This document shows, one piece after another, positions 43,546 to 55,121 of a stretch of DNA of 64,000 nt (its first letter is position 1; the number at the start of each line of letters is the position of its first letter). The notes beneath the pieces are model-generated. The model did no database searches. It saw only the letters and a program-made list of their open reading frames with translations, and had not been told where the DNA came from. The translations under genes were made by a program, and so were the position numbers. The DNA is from Boswellia sacra (lineage: Eukaryota > Streptophyta > Magnoliopsida > Sapindales > Burseraceae). Location of the stretch: NCBI GenBank assembly GCA_013180625.2, contig SNVD02011507.1:1044199-1108198 (forward strand). The letters are read 5' to 3'.

Positions 43546-44544
43546 TTTTTTTTTTAAGTTATTATTCACATAAAAGAAAAAGTGAATATACAAGATACGA
43601 AGGGTATACCTAAAAAAGAGTACCTAATATTCACAATTCTAAACAGAAAATACTAATGTCAAAGGGCCCAAAACAAAACAACTTAAACAAGAGAGCGAAA
43701 GGCCCAATCAAATAGAAAAAAAGGCGCATAGGTCCAAACCAACCACAACTAAACCAATAGCAAAACAAAGTCCAAGAATAAAGTTAATTATGCAGACCCC
43801 ATATGGCACGAAGCTGAGTAGTGATCGCATACTTGGCCTCCAAGGCTAGAAGCTGGGAACGAACCAAGTCAAAAATCTCATCAGTCACCTGGCGACAGGT
43901 CCGACGTCGCTGTTAATACATACGATCATTCCTTTCATACCAAAGAGAATAAACCGTTGCAGAGAAGACCAAACGTGCAAGAATATGTCCAAAATTCTTC
44001 CTGCCCTAGAGATGCAGAGAAGCCCATTGGAGTAAGGACGTCCAACAAAAGGATGGCTAAACAACGAGAGTCTTAGCTGAAATCTCCCCCCAAACAGAAG
44101 ATGAGAAAGGACAGCTAAAGAAAAGATGGTTATGGGTCTCATTTGCTGAAACACAGAGAACACAGCTTGAAGATTGTAAGATATCATGATGTTGTAGTCG
44201 ATCCATAGTACGAAGCCGACCCAAAGAGGCAAGCCAAAGAATAAAAGAGTGTCTTGGGACATGGCCAGGGAACTAGAGAAGATGATGAAGAGTGTTCACC
44301 GATCGCCTACTCCGTAATAATTCCCATGCGGAGCCAATAGAGAAAATACCTGAGGTATAGCCCTTCCAAACAACATGATCAGGAGCCTCCATCGTAGGTC
44401 GGATGCTGACTGAGTCCCAAATCAACCTAAGGGCCTGACCTCCATCAGAAAAAATCCAGTCTCCATTCTGAATAATGTCTGAGACCCTAACATCTGAAGA
44501 AAGACCTGTGGATGTAAGAGTCCGGAAGAGTAACAAGTCATTGT
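43546..44544 (-). mobile_element. 5'-truncated LINE carrying an RT zinc-binding (zf-RVT) remnant
   Basis: A T run follows the left target copy GCGTTCTAGATTACT (43531-43545); the right copy is GCGTTTTAGATTACT (44545-44559), with one mismatch. On the minus strand the 3' end of ORF2 is visible with frame shifts: WKGYTSGIFSIGSAWELL, then a region matching the zf-RVT pattern (LWLASLGRLRTMDRLQ, SSSCVLCFSANETHNHLFFS) that is typical of the C-terminus of plant LINE reverse transcriptases. The 3' UTR resembles that of the LINE at 38429-40699. Confidence 0.8.
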
Positions 44545-44559
44545 GCGTTTTAGATTACT

Positions 44560-45102
44560 CATTGGGAAGAATCAGAATTAGAGGTAACGTAAATAACAGA
44601 AATATCAGAATGCAATTTCGTGATCTTAGTTTAATAATGATAATTGAGTCTCTTTCAAAGAGCTAAGGTGAGGCTATTGCTAATAAAACCCGCCAAAAGA
44701 TATACAACGTGCATTAATTACCAAAAGTATACACCGACGCTAGTCTATAATAAAAAAGAATTAAGAAAAACTAAAAATAAAAAGAGAGTTAACATGCATA
44801 TTGTTTGATCCATGAATGATGATCCTTCTTTGTCGCCCAGCCTCACTGAAAGAAAAAAAAAAAAATTGGGAATGCTCCGTGTATGAAATTAGAATTTATA
44901 AAAAAAATTTGGCGACAGGTCGTTTTATGTTGTTCTCACTGTTTTAAATTTCAGTGACAGGTGGAAACTCAAGAGATTGAAACGAATCGTTTCATGGTGT
45001 GAAGACAGAGAAAACGAGGGAATCACTGAGAGGTGTTGAACGCACCCAGCCATGTTTAGCTTTCTCCTTCACTAATCACTGCCTTCTTCTTTTAACAAAA
45101 TA
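44560..45102. other. MTP6 upstream region
   Basis: No gene or RNA was recognised. The last 150 bases form a pyrimidine-rich leader-like stretch before the MTP6 start codon (CTTTCTCCTTCACTAATCAC). Confidence 0.5.
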
Positions 45103-46544
45103 ATGGGATTCAGATTTCACAATTTCAACACCATTTGCAGAACCTACTTTTCCAGAGCCAGACTCTCTTCACAATCCAACAAAACCTACTACTATCAATC
45201 CCTAAATTCCCAATTCCATCTTCACCCTTCTTCAGAACTCACCAATCAACATTATCTCAGGATCCCGATTCGCTGGCATTTGGGTCATTCTCATGACCAC
45301 CACCATCACCACCAGGAGTTATCTGGAAAAGAGGCCGAGAACATTTTCCGTCTGGGTCTTGCCTCCGACATCGGCTTAGCCACTGGCAAAGCTTTGACTG
45401 GGTATTTATCCGGAAGTACCGCGATCATTGCTGATGCTGCCCATTCGGTATCCGATGTGGTAAGTTTGTAATTGCCTCCCATTTCTGTATATTTGAGTTG
45501 AATTTTTGTTGCTTATTTTATTTCGTTGCAGGTTTTAAGTGGGATTGCATTGTGGTCATTCAAAGCAGCAAAGGCTCCTAAAGACAAAGAACATCCATAT
45601 GGTCACTTTTAATTTGTACCTACACCCTACTCCATTATTCTTTTGCGTTAAATTTTTATAGATGGTATAGAATTTGACTATAGAAAAAGAATAAAATAAT
45701 TTAATAATTTACAACTATGATATGATTTAAAGGTTATTGTATTAGATTCCAAAGGTTATTAATCACGAGTTAGGGTATATGTGTTTTGAGTGTTAATTGG
45801 CTTATTTTGTAAGATTTGGTTTATTGCGAATTCCCCATTTAAATGTTATTTACCACTTATATTTCTGGTTATTAGAAGTAGTTATTTTGATGTAGATGCT
45901 GCAGACGACAGTGTTGCTAGATATAATGTCCGTAGAAAGGATAAGCAGGATATTTCCTTTGGCAACATTTTTCTAGCTTTCATAATTGATTTTTCTTTCT
46001 TGTGATTTTCTCAGGGCATGGTAAATTTGAAACTCTAGGAGCTCTTGGAATCTCTTGCATGCTTTTGGGAACTGCTGGTGGTGTTGCATGGCATGCTTTA
46101 CATCTTTTGCTTGTATGGATGCTTTCTCCTACCTTCACTATGATGATAAATATATAATTTAAAATTTGCAATTTTAATTTCGTTATTATTATTATTCCTT
46201 AAATTTTTACTTTTTTGCGTTATCTTGATGCTTTGCAATGAATTAAGTTTTTTTCCTTTAAATTTGCTTTTTCCCTTAGAATTTTGCTTTATTATGTACA
46301 GGGTTTGATCTCTGCAACTCCTGAAGTAGTCAATCCGTCCTTGATACATGATCATGTGCATAACCATCATCACAGTGGACATCATCATGGAATTGATATG
46401 GATCATCCTGTCCTAGCTTTGGCTATGACTATTTTGTCAATATCAGTTAAAGAGGCGTACGCAACTCTTCTCGTAAATTTAATTATAGGACTTTCTTTCT
46501 GGTTTTATCGTTTTTTTTTTCTTTTTTGCTGTGTGGGCTGAGGG

Positions 46545-46593
<49 letters not shown>

Positions 46594-49500
46594 CGGGGTG
46601 GGGTGGGGTGTTAAGGGTTTCATGTTCTGGTTTTTCAAGTTCGTTGTTTTGTTTACTTTATTATTCTAACTTTTTCCGCATGCAGGCTTTATTGGGTAAC
46701 CAAACGAGCTGGGGAAAGACAAGGTAGTGGTCTGATGAAAGCAAATGCATGGCATCATCGTGCTGATGCAGTTTCTTCTATTGTTGCTCTTATTGGGGTT
46801 GGTAAGACACATTGGTTGATTTAGTTACCATTTAGGTTTTGTCTAAGCATTTTCTTGGGCATAATTCTGTGAACGCTTGTTCTCACTTCAGTTTATTACC
46901 ATTTTTCTTGTTGAATTTCATTAAATTATCTAATGCTTTTCAATTGTGTGAATGCATGCTGACCATGAATTGTTGCTTGATGTCAGGAGGCTCAATTCTT
47001 GGAGTGAAGTTTCTAGATCCCCTTGCTGGTCTAGTTGTCTCGGGCATGATCTTCAAAGCTGGACTGGAGACTGGTTATCAGAGGTATTTTATACTCTCCT
47101 TCGTATGTTCACCATTTAATCTATCAACAAACCAAAGTCCCAACTTAATATTTTTGAGTGCTGAATTATTGTTTTTAGTTCTTGAGAGATCATTGGAAAA
47201 TTTATCTTTTTAAGATTGTATTTTGAATCATCATACTTATGTGTTCTTTTGTAAAATCACTAGTGTTTTGGAACTTGTTGATGCTGCAATCCCTGTGGAA
47301 GATTTGGATCCTATAAGGCAAACAATCCTAAATGTTGAAGGAGTCAAGGTATCCACTAGAATTTTGATTTTTTGAGCCCTTGTTATCATTTTACTTGTTT
47401 ACCTATAACATAAATGCTGAACTATAATTTGTTGGATTCCACAATCATCATTTTATCAGATGTTTTTTTTTTTTTTTAAATTTATATTGGTGAAGTTAAG
47501 TAGTTGTTTTTACTCTTTTATATTTTTGTTTAAATAGTTTTTGCATTCATGGCAGGGATGTCACCGATTGAGGGGAAGGAGGGCTGGTTCATCCCTGTAC
47601 CTTGACGTACACATTGTGGTATGTTATCCTGGTTATAGTTTTGACACTGTATGAATAAGTTTAGGTGGGGCCATGGAACTGCATCCATGTAAGATTGCTG
47701 GAAATTTTAAATGACTTCTGTGCATGATTTCTACTCTTAACTTGCAGGTTGACCCATTTTGTAGTGTTAGTGCTGCACATGGCATTGGCGAAAATGTTCG
47801 CCATCAAATCCATAAGTCTCATCCTGAAGTGTCTGAAGTTTTCATACACATAGGTGTGTGACTTGGTCTCTTCATCTTTGTATTTGGTCTAGATGAACTA
47901 TAATAAAGTTTACTTCAGTGGTTAGTTCTGCAGTTGTCATGCAATTTTGATCAAGGAGTGCTCAATTTAGATACCTGCTTCTGGCCCTTTCAAAACAAAA
48001 GTGAAAATATTTACTAGTGTGGTGGCTGCACCATTTCTCTTATGTGGTCTTTTTGTCATAAAAGTCATACTCTGTTTTAATTTTTAATTTGAAAGCCCCT
48101 CTCACAAATGAGGATGCCACCAATCTAATATTTGAATTTCCAAGCACAACCAAATGAATGTTTAGCCAATGATGGATTTTGGTCGGCCTTTCGTGAATAG
48201 GCCTGGGAATAGTGCAACACATATGCTGGAATGATTTTAACTTTCCTTCTGCGACCATGGTCAGAGGGTTTTAAGAACCACATAGATCATAAGTTCATTC
48301 TGTATAGCCTCTCCACTTACCTGTTTTCACTTTTTTTACATTTAACTTCTTGCCACAATACTTTAGTCTTATATTTTGGCCCTCCGATGTTCTTGTCAGA
48401 TGCACACATCTTTTTTTTTAATTTTCTTTATTTGTGACCAAGAACTTCCTTGACCTTTGTTCTTTGAGTTATAAACTGGAGCTACACATATCTTTGATCT
48501 ACAAGGCTAAGTCATACCTTGTTAATGCCACGATAATAAAAATTATCTTTTCAATTCCCATTGATCTTGGTGTTGTAACTTCAATCTCATCATTATCTTA
48601 GTTACCTTGATTCATTCTTTGTCACTCTTCATCTGTGTTAGTGAAGTTTTGGCTTTTCATCCTTTTCTTTTGGTCATTGTGTATCCCATTGATTTTTCCT
48701 TTATTTCCTTGTAGATCCTGCATATTTACGTTTTTCTTCCAATGTGATGGACCGGCAAGAGAGTTTGAATGGAACAAGTGATCATAATAGTAATATTTCT
48801 GTGGACAAATCAGATATTGAAGCTATTGTATATGGTATTTTCTCATCAAAATATCCTGAGGTAATTTCACTTTTTTGGTTCTCTATGTTGAGTGAATGTA
48901 AAATTTTATCCACCTGTATATTGATGTTAAACTATGTGCAAGTAGATCCCTGTAGGCGACATTCGCCATGGATATTAGCACCGAAGTGGTACACTCCATA
49001 ACATTCGGGACTCAAAATAGTACCTACCAATGAAATTTTACTAACACTGGGAGAAGGCTTGAGTCTTGAATTTTTGTTTTGCATCAACTGATGATGCCGT
49101 GTTATTCTGTACAATATCCTGTATAATTATTTTCAAGTCTTTTCCATCTTTAGCTATGCTAAATCCAGCAATGTGCTGCTGAAACCTTTGATTGAAGCTA
49201 GGGAAGCTAATGCACCCTGATTCCAGGGAGAAATTTTACATAGATTTAAATAAAAGAGAAGAGACCAATTAATTTTGTTGATCTTACAAGCAGTTCTGTT
49301 GATATGCCACTACTATTTTCCATTGACTGTGTAGCCCTTGGGAACAAGATGGAGCATTGTACTAATTTGTTGGTGATACACAATCTAAGAACAGTGTGGT
49401 TGAATTATTTGTTCAGTCTTCTCACGTCCTCTTGCAATTGAATAAGAATTCTGATTTTCAGAAAATTGTGGTTGAGCGCATAACACATCACTTGTTGCAA

Positions 49501-49759
49501 GGCAAGATTTTACTTGAAATTGAAGTCTCCATGCCTCCTGACATATTGATTCGGTATGACTTTTAACTTGAGATTGCCAAAATTATTCACCAGTCAAATG
49601 TTGCATTATTTGAAATTTTTCTGGTTTACTCATTGCAGGGATGCAATGAAAATGGCAGAAGATGCAGAAAAGGAGATTTTAAAGACAGCCTCAAACATCT
49701 TTCAAGTGAACTTACAGCTTAGATTGGGACGTCCAATCCCACGGTATCAGTGTGAATAG
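45103..49759 (+). CDS. MTP6: Metal tolerance protein (CDF cation transporter), MTP6/MTPC1 type
   Basis: There are 12 exons: 45103-45459, 45532-45601, 46015-46112, 46302-46456, 46686-46801, 46987-47083, 47264-47348, 47556-47618, 47748-47853, 48715-48860, 49462-49553 and 49639-49759. Spliced length is 1506 nt, or 501 residues; all junctions keep frame and are GT-AG. The N-terminus (MGFRFHNFNTICRTYFSRAR) is basic, Ser-rich and without acidic residues, like a mitochondrial presequence. A His cluster (HLGHSHDHHHHHQ) lies at about residues 59-71. TM2 carries the HxxxD metal site (ADAAHSVSDVV), a second His-rich loop follows (HDHVHNHHHSGHHHG), and TM5 carries HHRADAVSS. The cytoplasmic C-terminal CDF domain begins near VLELVDAAIPVEDLD. 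CDF proteins exchange divalent metals for protons; this group is linked to Fe/Mn/Zn handling in mitochondria. The nearest Arabidopsis gene should be At2g47830. Metal specificity cannot be read from sequence alone. Confidence 0.94.
46548..46593. repeat. Uninterrupted 46-base poly(G) run in MTP6 intron 4
   Basis: Forty-six consecutive G bases are flanked by GGGGG-A on the left and GCGGGGTGGGGTGGGGTG on the right. Such a run can form G-quadruplexes and is error-prone in sequencing, so the true length is uncertain. Confidence 0.9.
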
Positions 49760-52315
49760 TTTGGAAATACAACAAATAGGAAGCCAGAAGAACACATGTA
49801 TTTGTACTATTCGTTGGAGTCATCAAGATGGATTAAGACAAGATATTCCTTTTGAAGCAATATCATTTTATATAATAATGGTCTATTATACTTGTAGTCA
49901 TTCATCTCCCACATACTTGTTGAGATGACATGCGGTATATCATTTGACATTCCAGAATTTTGGCTGGGATGTTGTAATAATTCAACTTAATTAATACAAT
50001 GTTCACTAGTCATTTTCCCGCAGTGTAACAGGGTTTGAGGAATCGTAATGTTTTCTTTTAATTTCGAAAGGTTATTTTTTGGAGTACTTGGCCATGTGGT
50101 ATGGGAAATAGCTTCATGATCTGCTCATGGAATGTATTAGTTCAATGGGTCCATAGTCAACCCATAGATGATATTGAGCTTCACAATTCGCAGCTGCTTC
50201 ACCTATCCAATGGGGTATTAACAAATTTTAGAGAATTAAAACCGGGGAGTTCTTACGTATAATTCAAGAGTACTGTGTTTAGAAGAGTCCGGATTTCAGC
50301 TTCCAGTGAGCTGGGTGCTCATCTTGTCATAAACTGATATTCTCAGATGGTTAAGGTGTGGTTTACGAAAGTCATTTCTACTAAAATAAATGAAAAAATA
50401 ACGCCAGTTCCTACAAACTAAACCAGTCTCCTAAGCAGGGGAAAGAAAATAGCAGTCTGGACTATGGTGACTGAATTAGAATAAAGGAGGAAATCAAAAT
50501 CTTAATATAGGAGAAAGAAAGCCAGTGATCAGATAATTGTAGTCTGATTTATTTAGTCGACATAATATATTCCGAAAAGGATATCATCACATCCATGGCT
50601 CTCAACTCATATCAACCAAAAAAAAAAATCTAAAAAAATGAATAAATAAAGCAAAAATAAAGAAACGAGTGACACAGAGGCTCAGAAGGATCCATTGGTG
50701 TTTATAATCACAAGGGAATTAAATCCCTCATAAAATAGGTAGTTCTCAGCATCACAGCCTCCACTCGTTTATCTCCCCATCCCCACCCCCACCCTAAATT
50801 GAATCTTCATTTTGTTGCCCTATGTCTAATTTCGTATTTGAAATCGAGAGCGACAGACAGAAAATAGAAGAGAATATAAGATATATACAAGAGTTGTGCA
50901 AAATCGGCTTCGCTTCTACATTTATATAGAACCAAGGTTCCATAGGTTTAGGGTTTCATTGCTGCTACGTGCTGGGTTTGTAACTTTATCGTTATTCATT
51001 CTTTAATTCCCCTCCTTCTTTCATGGGCTGTTCATGATACGTTCACCTACTTTCAGCCCATCTGGCCCAATCAGCCCTTTTTTAACCTCTCTTTCTTTCG
51101 GGAACATGGAGCACTATACAAATTCAGCAAAAAAAAAAAAAAAAAACAAAAAAAAAAAAGATGATTATTAATTTTCAATACCCAAAAGAAAATAAACGAA
51201 AATATTGACTAGGTCAAAAAACTAGTAATATAAAGGATGCATAATTAAATGCTATTCAGATTCTCACTCATTTTATAATGGAATTCAAATGTTATTAATT
51301 GTTATTATATATATATATATACACACATTTTCTGAAATCCTATTATTACAAGCATACGATTCATGGGGACACGAAGAGATAAAGAAACAGATATAGATCC
51401 AATCGAACCGGGTGCTTATGTGTCACCTTTTTAAGAAACAAAATAAATTAGTAAATAAATATTATTCATATATTTAATATTTAAACAGAAACAAATAAAT
51501 ATAAACAAATAAAATCTTATTAATTAATTTTTTATTTTGATTTGATCAGAATAGGATTTTAAGGATAAGGAATAAACAAATTAAGGATAAATCATAGCGA
51601 CTATTTCTTAAATCTAAGCAATTTTTTGTAAGTATTTACCTCGCTGCAATCAGGAGATCAAATTGATTATAGAAATATGAGTTTAATTAGTCAATTTATT
51701 AGTTAACTAGGAAAAATATTATCTAGGGGTGAATAGATTAACCTTAGAAGAATAACGATTAATTATTATTGCTATAAGATAGACTTGTATTTTATTTTCG
51801 TTACCTTTTCTTAAAAATGAGAAACAATTTGAAAGAAGTGAGTCGACCACTATAACTACTGGTCTTAGAACTAGAAAAAAATAAGCTTCCACTTCAATTG
51901 AATCAAAATTTCAACCGAATTCTATATATATATATATATATATGTTACCATGTTGAAGAATTGATTCTTTTCTTGCCATATTACTGAGTGAAAACTGAAC
52001 ACTTTGTTTATTTTTCTGTTGGAAGAAATCAATTAATGCGCTCCAATGCCTCCAATTGATAGCTTACAAGTAAACAAGACTGGCAACAAAGGTTGAAAAG
52101 AGGTATCTGATTCAGTTACGCATGAGGAGGGGTCATTTGAAATCATATTACAGGCTTACGTTTTACATTGACCAACCAAACTAATAATTGGCTTTTATAA
52201 TTGGGGTAGCCTTCTTACTAATAAATTTCATGGCCAGTCATTCTACGTAGTAAGAAAGGATTTATAGATTTCTAAAAGCTAAATTAAGAAAACAAAAAGT
52301 TTACAATCAATTTTC
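49760..52315. other. Intergenic region between MTP6 and the IDD gene (tail-to-tail)
   Basis: This spacer holds the 3' UTRs of two converging genes and AT-rich DNA with poly(A) runs (51129-51160) and short AT microsatellites (about 51306-51322 and 51924-51943). No coding region or RNA gene was recognised. Confidence 0.55.
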
Positions 52316-55121
52316 TCAAACATCCCATATGGGCTTTTCAATTGCTGAATCCCCATGTGAGAGTTGTTGCTGGAAAGGGTTCATTATTGGCATCCTTTGC
52401 TGGCTTATTGCTTCCAGTTCCAATCTTTGTTGATGCAGCTGATGACTATGCTGTTGTTCATGTAAATTGGCTGGCCTTGATCCCCCAATTCCCAGAAAAT
52501 CAAGTGTCATCACATCACCACCTCCGCTACTCCCTCCAAACCTTGATGGACCTGTTGAGCTACGTTCCATAGTGGCTCTTCCACTTTGTATCAAACTAGA
52601 ACTACCACTGCTACCTTCATGTTCCATGTTCTTCAAGAAGTGGTCACCGTTCATGTACATACTAGTAAACATTCCCATATCATTCATTGCTGCTGCACTT
52701 CCTGAACCAGAATCAAAAAGTTGTGACATTTCCTGTGTGGTCTTTGGAGTCATCTGGTTGTTGAATGCTCCGCCGTTGATTCCAACCATGTTTGAAGGAT
52801 CAGGCTCAGGAGGGAAGTGACCATACGAGGTATTGTGTTGCTGCATGGCTCCATAAGAGGGTGTCTTAACAGAAGATAGCTGGTCGTGACCGGCCATGCT
52901 GCTAGCAAAGCTCTTTTGCATCATGGGAGAGTTTATACTATTGCTTGCTGTTGCACCCATTTGCGCTGCTTTCTGCAACAAGGCTGTGGCTGACATGTGA
53001 GCCGTCCCCGCAATTTGGCATCCATTTTTATTATCTTGGAGATAGTTGAACCCGGATGGGCTATTGGAGCTAAGCTGGAGGCTTGAAGAGGATGAGGAAA
53101 TGCTTCTTGGGCCGCCGAAGAGAGTGCCGGAGCTGCTTGAGAACATCCCTCCTCCCATGTTCATGGACTTAAAGGGCATTGGGACTAGGTCTTGAGGAAG
53201 TGATTTGAGAGGGTTTTTGGGGTCAAAATTGTTGAAATCCGACATCCCAATGGACGTATTTGCATTGGCGTTTAAGGGCATTGATGACATAAGCTCTGGC
53301 ATTTGGTTCTGTATGTTCGATCCTATGTTGTTCATTACTCCTTGGTTTACTTTGTTGTTTTCTTCAGCCAATGCATCGCAAAAAGCTCTGTGAGTGATGA
53401 AGCTATCTCGTCTGCAAACACAGCAAGCTGTGGGGTCAGATTAGGTTGTTTTGAGATAATAAAAAGAAAGCGTTAATGTTGATGATACCTTTATAAATTG
53501 TAAAACGAGTGGAAGAGGTCAGGGAAATAGACAGAGATTATTTCACACTTGATAGTGTATATAAAAGGCGTCAAAAAGGCAGTCTAAAGGCGCCTATCCA
53601 TATGTCGGCCATTCCCTAATGTTTATTATTATATCAGAGAGCTCAGATGACTAATCACGATGAAACTAAATTGTTATTAAACAACTTATTCATGGAAAAA
53701 CGGTCAAGTCACGAAGTGTTGTGTTGAAAGGCTTAACCAGCACTATACATTTTTATTGGTAATCTGCAGAGTAACAACTTTGCAATGCATATATTTGATA
53801 ATTGATATGTATGTTAGCTCAAGAGAAGATTCAATGTGAACCTGGAAAAGATGGTTCCACAATCACATTTGTATTCCCGAGTACCACAAGTCTTTTGATG
53901 AGCTTTCCAATCTGACTGCACTGCATATTTCTTAGAGCACTTGTCACATTTCCATTTCTTCTCGCCATGCTTACGGCTAAAGTGCTTTTTTATGCCTGTA
54001 AGGTCTCCTAATGCACGAGCCGGATTGTGGTGAACACAGCTTGGTTCGGGGCATATGTAGACCCTTTTTCGAACTTCAGTGGTAGTCCTTTGCCGGAGCT
54101 TCCATGGAAGATTATGACCTCTCCGGTGCAATTGCAGGTTTTGGTCCCTTTGAAATCCCTTGTTGCAAATCTCACACACGAACCGGTTTGTTGCCATTAG
54201 TGTTGTTGGTGATAGAGCAATAACTTCAGCATTTGGATCTAGATCATAAAAAACAACCAGTAATTAATTATCATAATTAATAATCTGTTGAATATTTCTT
54301 CAAATCAATTAACACTATAATTAATGTGTTTACATGTTGCTACTTCAGCGAGACCATAAGATATTGGAAAAATTAAGATTCACTTGCTAGCAAGCTAGGA
54401 AGAAAATAGTCAAAAGCGAAGTCCAAGTAAAAAGGAGAGGTGTGATTCCATGTAGAATAGTTTCATGGCCCATATCTAAAAACAAGTGAAAAAACAAGAA
54501 GAGATCCGAAAAAAAGTGTAATCAAGCAAACAGTTCTCGGCAATAATTGTAATAACACAGCAATAATTGAACTTTTTATATAACAATCATTTATCTTTTT
54601 CTTGGCAAAATTCAATCAGCTTTAGTTCTTTTGAACTACCATCAGAATTTAAGGAAAGTTCTCTCTTGTTGATTATTTTTTTCTATTGAATTATTTCCAA
54701 TTCACCTTCATCACCTCTATGCTTATATATATATATATATATCTGTATATATATAATCTAAGCTGAAACTGTTTACCTGCTTTAATTATCCAACTCTGAA
54801 GCGTTGAATGTCATTAAAACAAGAAAACATATATATATTTTTATATATTAAAAGAGTGTAAAAAATTATAATTAAGGTTGATGGGGTTGGTTGAATTAAA
54901 TTGCCTGGAGTTCCCGGGAGATTTCTTTTCTTCTTGGTTGGCTGCTGCTGCTGCTGCTGTTGTTGTTTTTGTTGGGAGGTGGAGCCATTGCTGTTAGTTT
55001 CCCCAGGAGGTCCTGAACTGGAGCTCTGTAGGTTTTGTTGTTGTTTTGCTTCAAGTTGGTGGACTTCTTCCCCAGTATTTCCCGAAGAGAAGCTCCCTTC
55101 ATCACCTGTGATATTTGACAT
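52316..55121 (-). CDS. INDETERMINATE DOMAIN (IDD) C2H2 zinc-finger transcription factor
   Basis: There are three coding exons: 54905-55121, 53842-54238 and 52316-53411; 1710 nt, or 569 residues. The start is MSNITGDEGSFSSG. A Gln-rich tract (QQKQQQQQQQQPT) precedes the KKKRNLPG nuclear-localisation motif. The ID domain begins at about residue 73. ZF1 is CEICNKGFQRDQNLQLHRRGH, with Cys94, Cys97, His110 and His114. It is followed by YICPEPSCVHHNPARALGDL, KWKCDKCSKKYAVQSDWKAH and YKCDCGTIFSRRDSFITHRA. The long C-terminus is Ser/Gly/Met-rich and carries the family motif MTLDFLGIGG, ending EKPIWDV. IDD proteins are nuclear, bind AGACAA-like DNA and partner with DELLA or SHR/SCR proteins. The features fit the IDD4/5/6/12 group, so no single symbol is given. 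Intron 1 uses a GC donor (CTCCAG|GCAATT); intron 2 is GT-AG. Confidence 0.93.

Noticed and set aside
52342..53393. Open frames on the plus strand opposite the IDD last exon
   Set aside because: They are antisense to a clearly coding exon with family motifs and have no splice or domain support of their own.
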